A model generated the notes under the pieces. It did no database searches. It saw nothing but the letters and a program-made list of their open reading frames with translations, and was not told the DNA's origin. From Armatimonadetes bacterium UBA5352 (GTDB lineage Bacteria > Armatimonadota > Zipacnadia > Zipacnadales > UBA5352), in contig DHPY01000014.1 in NCBI GenBank assembly GCA_002411015.1, positions 1-29,265 of the forward strand: DNA of 29,265 nt, given 5' to 3'. Shown one piece after another: positions 23,220 to 29,265 of the stretch; the first letter of the stretch is position 1, and each line of letters starts with the position of its first letter. A program made the position numbers and the translations under genes.

Positions 23220-23996
23220 CTACTTCGCCTTCATCGCTTCGAGTGACTTCTTCAGCGCCTCCACCAGGTCCTCGGTCGGCGCCTCCTCCTTCGGCCGCTC
23301 CGGGACCACGAACTCCTTCCCCTCGGCCTTCGCCTTCAGCAGCTCCCGCACGCGCTCCTGATACTCGTCCGTGTAGTCCTCCGGCTGGAACTCCTCGGTC
23401 ATCGCCTCGATGAGCTGGATCGCCGCCTTCAGCTCGGCCTCCTTGACGGAGACCTCATCGAGGCTCAGGCCAAGCTCCTCAGTCGGCCGGATCTCGTCGG
23501 CGAAGCGCATGTAGACGAGGCAGAGCATCCCGTGCAGTGGCCGGAGAGCCGCCAGGTGCTCCCGCTGATGGATGACGAAGCGCGCGAGGCCGACCTTCTT
23601 GGCCTTCTCCATCGCGTCGAGCAGCAGCCGGTAGGGCTTCTTTGCACCCTCATCGGGCATGAGGTAGTAGGGGCGGTCGTAGTAGATCGGGTCTATCTCC
23701 GCCAGGTCCACGAACTGCTCGATCTCGATCGCCTCAGTCCGCTCCGGTGCGATCGCATCAAGCTCCTCCGGCTCGACGACGATGTACTCGCCGGAGTCAA
23801 GCTCGTAGCCCTTGACGAGATCGGAGCGCTCAACCTCCTCACCCTCGGCGTTGATCGTCTTGTACTGTATGCGGCTCTTCGACTTCGGGTCGATCAGGTT
23901 GAAGTCCGGGCTGTTGTCCTGCACCGCGGTGATCAGCCGCACGGGTACATGCACCAGCCCGAAGCTGATGGCGCCGGTCCAGATGGCTCGTGGCAT
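23220..23996 (-). CDS. ku: Ku protein, DNA double-strand-break end binding
   Basis: A 258-residue bacterial Ku. It forms a homodimeric ring on DNA ends and recruits LigD for non-homologous end joining. The canonical opening RAIWTGAISFGLVHVPVRL is followed by YDRPYYLMPDE and RFVIHQREHLAALRP, then a lysine/glutamate-rich C-terminal tail (about 215-258) of the kind that binds LigD. Length is close to the usual 260-290. ATG at 23996 has AGGAGG 7 nt upstream. It precedes ligD on the same strand, the standard NHEJ arrangement, and diverges from the GHL10-type gene. Confidence 0.97.
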   Translation of the reverse strand: MPRAIWTGAISFGLVHVPVRLITAVQDNSPDFNLIDPKSKSRIQYKTINAEGEEVERSDLVKGYELDSGEYIVVEPEELDAIAPERTEAIEIEQFVDLAEIDPIYYDRPYYLMPDEGAKKPYRLLLDAMEKAKKVGLARFVIHQREHLAALRPLHGMLCLVYMRFADEIRPTEELGLSLDEVSVKEAELKAAIQLIEAMTEEFQPEDYTDEYQERVRELLKAKAEGKEFVVPERPKEEAPTEDLVEALKKSLEAMKAK

Positions 23997-24050
23997 ACCC
24001 TCTCCTCCTCATGCAACGCTCTGCTTAAGCCTTCAACGCATCATCACGGG

Positions 24051-24094
24051 CACCTGCCGCGCAGGTGTCCGCGCACATCCGGAGAAGGCTCCGG
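24051..24094. promoter_or_regulatory. Two small hairpins in the divergent ku / glycosidase region
   Basis: CACCTGC-CGC-GCAGGTG (24051-24067) and CCGGAG-AAGG-CTCCGG (24079-24094) are perfect inverted repeats in the 131-bp region between the ku start and the plus-strand glycosidase. They could be operators or leader hairpins. No clear -35/-10 pair is visible in this gap. Confidence 0.4.
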
Positions 24095-24127
24095 TGACAG
24101 GCGAACGGTGACGCGGAGGTGATCCTG

Positions 24128-26920
24128 ATGCGCGCCCTGCTGATCTTTGCCGGACTGGCGGCAGTGGTTCCCGTGTGCGCTCAGACTCAACTGGTCCTCG
24201 ACGATTTCGAGTACCCGTCGGCGGAAGCGATCCAGCAGGCGTGGGTGACGGCGGAGGGCGGCGAGCCGGCCGGCCTCTTCGAGCGCGACGGCGGCACCGC
24301 GCTGCGCATGAACGCGGACTTCACCGGCGAGGAGCAGCGCCGCTCGGTCTACGATCGCGACGTGGAGCTCGACCTGAGCCGCTGGGGGCGCTTCACCCTC
24401 GACATCTACATCGATCAGCCGGGCCTCTTCGGCAGCTTCACCATCTACTTCCGCTCTGGCGCCGGGTGGTACGGAGCCCCCGTCGGGATCGGCCGGCAGG
24501 GCTGGAACACCGTCGAGATCTCGCGCGCCGACTTCAAGGTCGAGGACACCCCGGCGGGCTGGGATCAGATAGATGGCATCCGCCTCTCAGCATGGCGCGG
24601 GAGCGACGGGCGCGGCTTCATGGCGGTGGACAGCCTGGTGGCCTACAGCGAGCCCTACGTGATCGTGACCGGCACCAACACCATCCGCGCAGGCGGAGGG
24701 GAGGCGAAGACGGTGCAGTCGGTCGCCTCGACCGTCGCCGGGCTGCTCGCGGACGCGGGCATCCGCACCTCGACCATCGGAGATGAGGACGTTGAGCGCG
24801 GCGCACTGGCCGACTATGACTTCGCGATCTTCCCGTACAACCCGAACATGAGCGATGAGGAGGTCGCGGCGATCCGCGAGTACGTGGACGGCGGCGGCCA
24901 CATCATGGCCTTCTACTCGCTGCATGCGGGCCTCGGCGAGATCCTCGGCGTGCGCGGCGTAGGTTGGCAGCAGCAGGAGTACGAGGGCCAGATGAGCGAG
25001 ATCCGCTTCGAGGACGCAGCGGAGTTCCAGGGATTGCCGGAGGCGGTCACTCAGCGCTCATGGAACCTGACAGTCGTCGAGCCCACCGAGGGCGCGCGGG
25101 TCATCGGCTGGTGGTACGACGGTGAGGGCAACCGCACAGACCTGCCCGCCTTCGTGGCCTCGGATGCCGGCCTCTACATGTCGCATATCCTCACGGAGAC
25201 CGGCCGCCCGGCCAAGCAGCGAATGCTCGTGGCGATGCTCGGCCGCTACGTGCCGGAGATCTGGCCGCAGGTCGCGCGGCGGGCGCTCGATGGCCCCGGG
25301 CAGATCGGGCACCTCGCACAGATGGATGAGGTGCCGGAGTGGGTTGAGGCACAGGCCGCGAAGCTCGCAGATCCCGCCGCTATCCGGGACGCGCTGGCCG
25401 CCCACCGCACGCTCCTGGCTGATGCGCGAGAGGCCTTCGCGGCGGAGGAGTTCGCGCGGGCCACGGATGTCGCCGGGCAGGCGTGGGAGCGGCTGCGCAG
25501 CGCATTCGTGCTCGCGCAGACACCGCGCGACGCCGAGTTCCGCGCGTGGTGGAATCACTCCGGCACTGGCGCATTCGGCTCCTGGGAGGAGTCGATGCAG
25601 CACCTCGAGGACAACGGCTTCAACGCCATCGTGCCGAACATGCTCTGGGGCGGCGTGGCGCTGTATGAGAGCGACTATCTCCCCGAGGCGGCGGTAGTGG
25701 CCGAGCGCGGCGATCAGATCGCCGAGTGCGTCGAGGCCGCGAAGCGCCACGGCATCGAGGTGCATGTCTGGAAGGTCAACTGGAACCTCGGCAGCCGTGC
25801 GCCGCGGGAGTTCGTGGAGCAGATGCGCCAGGAGGGGCGCCTGCAGCAGGGCCCGGAGGGGCAGGAGGTTCTATGGCTCTGTCCGTCGGACCCGCGCAAC
25901 CTCGAGCTTGAGCTGAACACGATGGTCGAGGTCGCGCGCAAGTACGACGTGGACGGCGTCCACTTTGACTACATCCGCTATCCCGGCTCAGAGGGCTGCT
26001 ACTGCCCGCGCTGCCGCCAGCGCTTCGAGGAGTCTATCGGGAGGACCGTGGAGAACTGGCCGCAGGACCTCCGCACACCCGAACTCCGCCCGCTCTGGAC
26101 GCAGTTCCGCTGTGACAACATCTCAGCGCTCGTCGAGGCGACCGCGCGGGAGGTCCGGGCAATCAAGCCGCACTGCAAGATCTCGGCGGCGGTCTTCGGG
26201 GCCTACCCGGCGTCACGCGAGGGCGTCGGGCAGGACTGGGTGTACTGGATCGAGCAGGGCTGGCTCGACTTCGTCTGCCCGATGAACTACATCACCAGCG
26301 ACGAGACCTTTGCGGTGACCGTCGCGCGGCAGATGGAGCAGGTCGGTGGCCGCGTTCCGCTCTACTCCGGCGTTGGCGCGTGGCGCCTCGGGTCCGCAGA
26401 TCGCGTGGCCGGGCAGGTGCAGATCGCGCGTAACCTCGGCGCTGATGGCTTCATCCTCTTCGACTACACGGCGGCCTCCGCGGCGGAGATCGCGCCCGGC
26501 CTTGGCGCGGCGCTGCTCGCGGAGCCGGCTATTCTGCCGCACAACGCGCCGCGCTACGTCTTCGGCCTCGGCGGCGAACTCAGGCGCGAGCGGACCTACG
26601 GCCTGCACGTGCAGCCGGGGGCGACGGTGACCGCCACCGTTACCCGCGCCGAGCGGATCGAGGGGCGCAGCTTCGGCAAGGAACTCGGCCAGATCGTCCT
26701 CCAGGACGCCGACGGCCGCACGGTCGCGGAGATCTCCCCGGCGCCGCAGCGTGATGATGACCCGGTGCGGGTGACAGTCACGCTGCCGGGTGAGGGCCTC
26801 TTCAGGCTCGCGGTCGTCGGGGAGTACGATCGTGGCGACGGGCAGGTGCAGGCATTCGTCACCCGCAGCCTGCCCATCGTGGCCGGAGACATCGCGCCGG
26901 AGGTCGCGGACCTGCTGTAG
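24128..26920 (+). CDS. Secreted multidomain glycoside hydrolase-like protein (GHL10/DUF187 type)
   Basis: A 930-residue exported protein. A signal peptide (1-19, ending VCAQ) precedes a beta-sandwich sugar-binding-type domain (about 22-165, LVLDDFEYP... FMAVDSLVAY), then a class-I-amidotransferase/ThuA-like Rossmann domain (about 170-370, DFAIFPYNPNMS, YVDGGGHIMAFYS), a helical linker, and a GHL10-type TIM barrel (about 465-800). The barrel shows the family signature DGVHFDYIRYP (about 609-619) followed by a cysteine cluster CYCPRCRQRF and the strand FVCPMNYIT (about 715). A C-terminal beta domain ends at 930. ATG at 24128 has GGAGG 8 nt upstream; a GTG at 24119 overlaps that site. Relatives act on glycans extracellularly; the substrate is unknown. 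Confidence 0.88.
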   Translation: MRALLIFAGLAAVVPVCAQTQLVLDDFEYPSAEAIQQAWVTAEGGEPAGLFERDGGTALRMNADFTGEEQRRSVYDRDVELDLSRWGRFTLDIYIDQPGLFGSFTIYFRSGAGWYGAPVGIGRQGWNTVEISRADFKVEDTPAGWDQIDGIRLSAWRGSDGRGFMAVDSLVAYSEPYVIVTGTNTIRAGGGEAKTVQSVASTVAGLLADAGIRTSTIGDEDVERGALADYDFAIFPYNPNMSDEEVAAIREYVDGGGHIMAFYSLHAGLGEILGVRGVGWQQQEYEGQMSEIRFEDAAEFQGLPEAVTQRSWNLTVVEPTEGARVIGWWYDGEGNRTDLPAFVASDAGLYMSHILTETGRPAKQRMLVAMLGRYVPEIWPQVARRALDGPGQIGHLAQMDEVPEWVEAQAAKLADPAAIRDALAAHRTLLADAREAFAAEEFARATDVAGQAWERLRSAFVLAQTPRDAEFRAWWNHSGTGAFGSWEESMQHLEDNGFNAIVPNMLWGGVALYESDYLPEAAVVAERGDQIAECVEAAKRHGIEVHVWKVNWNLGSRAPREFVEQMRQEGRLQQGPEGQEVLWLCPSDPRNLELELNTMVEVARKYDVDGVHFDYIRYPGSEGCYCPRCRQRFEESIGRTVENWPQDLRTPELRPLWTQFRCDNISALVEATAREVRAIKPHCKISAAVFGAYPASREGVGQDWVYWIEQGWLDFVCPMNYITSDETFAVTVARQMEQVGGRVPLYSGVGAWRLGSADRVAGQVQIARNLGADGFILFDYTAASAAEIAPGLGAALLAEPAILPHNAPRYVFGLGGELRRERTYGLHVQPGATVTATVTRAERIEGRSFGKELGQIVLQDADGRTVAEISPAPQRDDDPVRVTVTLPGEGLFRLAVVGEYDRGDGQVQAFVTRSLPIVAGDIAPEVADLL

Positions 26921-26923
26921 CCG

Positions 26924-29146
26924 CTACTCGTCGAAGTCGAAGAGGATCCTGTTCCAGCCCGCGCTCGCCTCGATTCGACGGAAGAGCGGGTTGTCGGCGG
27001 GTATATCGCCGCGCACCACACGCGCGCGCATCAGCAGGTCGCAGAAGCGCACGACCGGGTAGCGCGTCAGCGTCAGGCCGTAGCCTGCCTGCCAGCGGTT
27101 CGGGTAGAGCGTATGCGGCTCAGCGGCGAAGCGCGTCTTGTACTCGGCCACATACTGCGCAAGCTCCTCGCGGGTTGGCTGCGGGAGTACGCGTCCGAAC
27201 GGCTCGTCCTCGATCCGCTCGAGTTGCGCGCGCAGGGACTCGAACTGCACCGAGTTGCTCGGCTTCGGCGGCGTCGCCGCGGCGGTCCGCGTCATCAGCG
27301 CCTGCACCTGCGCCGGATCGTCAAGGAAGTAGATCTCCCGTGAGTACATGCTGATCGGCCGGCCGGTCTCGATGTCGTAGTCCCACCACCAGCCGTCGTC
27401 GCCGGCCTTGTTCGCCTCAAACCACTCCACCACCCGGCGCACCGGCGCGAGATAGCGCTCATCGCGCGTCACCGCGTATGCCGCAAACAGCCCGTCGGCC
27501 GCCCAACGCGCGCCGTACTGTGTCACCGCCGGTGGCTCGAAATGCCGCGCCGCCACCGGCTCATTCTGCGCGTCATACTGCCCCGCCCAGCCCGCGAGCT
27601 TCCCGGTGTCTATGAAGCTCTCGATCAGCCACTGTGCCCCGCGCAGCGCCGCCTCCCGGTAGCGCTCCTCGCCGCAGTAGCGGTAGATATTCAGCAGCGC
27701 CGCCACCGGCCCGGAGGTGCCGAAGTCGTTGATCTCCCCGCCGCCCTCCTCGCCGCTCGCGGTCACCCCGACCTCGCGCTCCACATCCCAGTGATGCGCC
27801 CAGGAGCCGTTCGGATTCTGCGCGCGGATCAGGAAGTCGGCGTTGCGCTTCGCCGCCTCAAGGTAGCGCCTATCGCCGGTCACCCGGTGCAGGTAGCACA
27901 GCAGCATCATAGGACCCGTCTGCACATGGTCCTGGATGAGCGGCGTGTCGCTGTCGGGCACGTAGACGCCATCTTCGTAGTAGTAGCCGTGCACCCACGA
28001 GCCAAGCTCCGGGTCCTGCGTCGCGAGGTACATCTCGCCGGTGTTGCGCGCGGCCTGGAGGTAGCGCTCATCGCCCAGCGCCTCATAGGCGAAGAGCAGT
28101 TGCGCCGCGGCGAAGGCCGTGTTGTTGTCCTTCGAGAGCCAGAGCATGTTGCGCGGCTCAGGCATCCGGAACTTCGCGCTCCACTGCAGCAGCGAGGGCC
28201 ACTTGATGCTCAGGCCCCAGCCGCCATGCCGCTGGGTCTGCACGAGCACCTCCAGGTACTCCCGCGCGACCTCCTCGCACTGCGCAAGCTCCGGGTCATC
28301 GGGGAAGAGAGTGGCCGGCGTCTCCCACGCGGGCGCCTGCGGGCGCGGAGCATAGTAGGGGAAGTCGAAGGTCATGATCTCCCGCGCCTGCGGCCACGGC
28401 ACGCTCAGCACCGCGACCTCATCGAGCAGGCCATCCAGCGGCGCCTGGTTCTCCGCGAGATAGTCCTGCGTGTTGCCGAGGATCATCGCCGCATACTCGT
28501 GCGGGCGCTCGATGGCCTCCGGGATGGCGCCCTCCGCCTCGTTGTCGTCCACCACCAGCCAGATGCGCCGCGTGGCGAAGTCCCACGAGAACGCGAGTTG
28601 ATGCCACGTCGCCGGGTCGAGCGCGGAGGCGTCGAGCGACGCCACCACTGTCTCCTCGCCGAAGCGCTGCCAGCGATCTCCGCCGGCGATGGCTATAAGC
28701 TCAATCTGATCGCTCTCGCTCTTGCGCAGCACCAGCCCGAGGCCCTGCTTCGTCCAGAGATCGGGCTGGCCCGTCATCCCGGCGGTGGTGCGTATCAGCG
28801 AGCAGATGCCGTGCGCGCGGCCGTCGGCGAAGAGGTTGCTCTCGCCGGACTTCACGTACAGCGAGACCGTTCCGGCCTCCCGCGGCAGGTTCGTGAGGCC
28901 ATCGTAGCCGATGTAGCCCATCCGGCCGGTGTTGCGCCAGGCCTGCCCATGGAGGTCGCCCGGGACCACCTCAAAGAGGTCGCCGAACTGGCAGGGGTTA
29001 CCGGCGGCCTTCCACGCGAAGGCCCCGTCCTCGAAGTCGAGGTAGAACGTGACCGATTCATCGCCGGCCCACTTCGCCGCAGGTACCTGCGGATAGGCAG
29101 TCGCCGAGGTGAGTATGAACAGCATCAGCAGGGCACTTCGCGTCAT
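26924..29146 (-). CDS. Secreted LamG-like plus alpha/alpha-toroid (lyase/glycosidase-type) protein
   Basis: A 740-residue exported protein. A signal peptide (1-19, TSATAYPQ) is followed by a concanavalin/LamG-like sandwich (about 25-255), with TFYLDFEDG, TVSLYVKSG, WHQLAFSWD and LDGLLDEVAVL. A long (alpha/alpha)-toroid region follows (about 285-720), with repeated helix-hairpin units such as ALGDERYLQAARNTGEMYL, VTGDRRYLEAAKRNADFLI and CGEERYREAALRGAQWLIE. GGWG and WWWDYD are aromatic motifs likely to line a glycan cleft. The fold is shared by pectate-lyase (PL10-like), GH88/105/127-type and epimerase families, so the reaction cannot be named. ATG at 29146 has GGAGG 7 nt upstream. Its stop lies 3 bp from that of the convergent GHL10-type gene. 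Confidence 0.85.
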   Translation of the reverse strand: MTRSALLMLFILTSATAYPQVPAAKWAGDESVTFYLDFEDGAFAWKAAGNPCQFGDLFEVVPGDLHGQAWRNTGRMGYIGYDGLTNLPREAGTVSLYVKSGESNLFADGRAHGICSLIRTTAGMTGQPDLWTKQGLGLVLRKSESDQIELIAIAGGDRWQRFGEETVVASLDASALDPATWHQLAFSWDFATRRIWLVVDDNEAEGAIPEAIERPHEYAAMILGNTQDYLAENQAPLDGLLDEVAVLSVPWPQAREIMTFDFPYYAPRPQAPAWETPATLFPDDPELAQCEEVAREYLEVLVQTQRHGGWGLSIKWPSLLQWSAKFRMPEPRNMLWLSKDNNTAFAAAQLLFAYEALGDERYLQAARNTGEMYLATQDPELGSWVHGYYYEDGVYVPDSDTPLIQDHVQTGPMMLLCYLHRVTGDRRYLEAAKRNADFLIRAQNPNGSWAHHWDVEREVGVTASGEEGGGEINDFGTSGPVAALLNIYRYCGEERYREAALRGAQWLIESFIDTGKLAGWAGQYDAQNEPVAARHFEPPAVTQYGARWAADGLFAAYAVTRDERYLAPVRRVVEWFEANKAGDDGWWWDYDIETGRPISMYSREIYFLDDPAQVQALMTRTAAATPPKPSNSVQFESLRAQLERIEDEPFGRVLPQPTREELAQYVAEYKTRFAAEPHTLYPNRWQAGYGLTLTRYPVVRFCDLLMRARVVRGDIPADNPLFRRIEASAGWNRILFDFDE

Positions 29147-29233
29147 TGTGTGTCCTCCGGTCATGTTGGGCCTATGCATTGCGCACATCTTCCCGCGGTG
29201 CGGTCGTTGCCGTTGGTGGAGGGGCCGCTCCGA

Positions 29234-29255
29234 GCCCGCCTGTCGTTTGGCGGGC
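29234..29255. other. Hairpin at the window edge
   Basis: GCCCGCC (29234-29240) and GGCGGGC (29249-29255) form a perfect 7-bp stem with an 8-nt loop, extendable with mismatches, about 90 bp upstream of the 29146 start. It may be a terminator of a gene beyond the window or part of a leader. Positions 29147-29265 contain no gene. Confidence 0.4.
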
Positions 29256-29265
29256 GAGGAGTGAG

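Noticed and set aside
22091..23413. A 440-codon plus-strand frame opposite ligD and ku
   Set aside because: It is antisense to intact catalytic motifs of LigD and Ku, with shadow-frame composition.

Overview
This is a GC-rich chromosomal window whose coding content suggests a free-living, glycan-degrading bacterium. The best guess is an Armatimonadota-like or related Planctomycetes/Hydrogenedentes-type lineage known mainly from metagenomes. That assignment is inference. It rests on large secreted GHL-type glycosidases, several URO-D-superfamily proteins, Gfo/Idh/MocA and sugar-isomerase enzymes, a VIT/VWA protein with a DUF4159-like tail, DUF6935-like repeats and REP-like paired hairpins. I see no phage, transposase, CRISPR array, rRNA or tRNA. 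Start codons are mostly ATG with good Shine-Dalgarno sites; TTG or GTG is used in pfkB, ligD and the VIT/VWA gene.

Layout. Positions 1-3400 hold a radical SAM protein (-) divergent from a PfkB sugar-phosphate kinase (+), then a small ParB-like protein (-) and a REP-like element. Positions 3404-6851 hold a secreted VIT-VWA-(Gly-X-Y)-DUF4159 protein and a PIG-L/LmbE deacetylase, both (-). From 7014 to 9972 there is a two-module lipoprotein (+), a Gfo/Idh/MocA oxidoreductase (-) and a DUF502 membrane protein (+), separated by clear bidirectional hairpin terminators.

Positions 18822-10047 (-) form a long co-directional run. In transcription order it holds a URO-D-like protein, an unknown protein with an EIQT motif, a second URO-D/MtaA-like protein, a 1130-residue secreted glycosidase with a CBM9-like tail, a proline-rich membrane protein and a secreted tandem DUF6935-like protein. 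The EIQT gene overlaps the second URO-D gene by ATGA, and only 2 nt separate that gene from the glycosidase, so these three are very likely co-translated. This is the most novel-looking module. A flavodoxin is divergent from its first gene.

Positions 19566-23996 (-) hold a complete bacterial NHEJ operon, ku then ligD (PE-ligase-polymerase order), followed by a 59-residue unknown protein and a xylose-isomerase-like TIM-barrel protein. Positions 24128-29146 hold two large secreted carbohydrate-active proteins, a GHL10-type glycosidase (+) and a LamG plus alpha/alpha-toroid protein (-), whose stop codons lie 3 bp apart.

Taken together, the window describes extracellular and periplasmic breakdown of complex glycans, cytoplasmic handling of the sugars (PfkB, Gfo/Idh/MocA, isomerase), possible methyl-group removal by URO-D/MtaA-like enzymes, and a separate double-strand-break repair unit.
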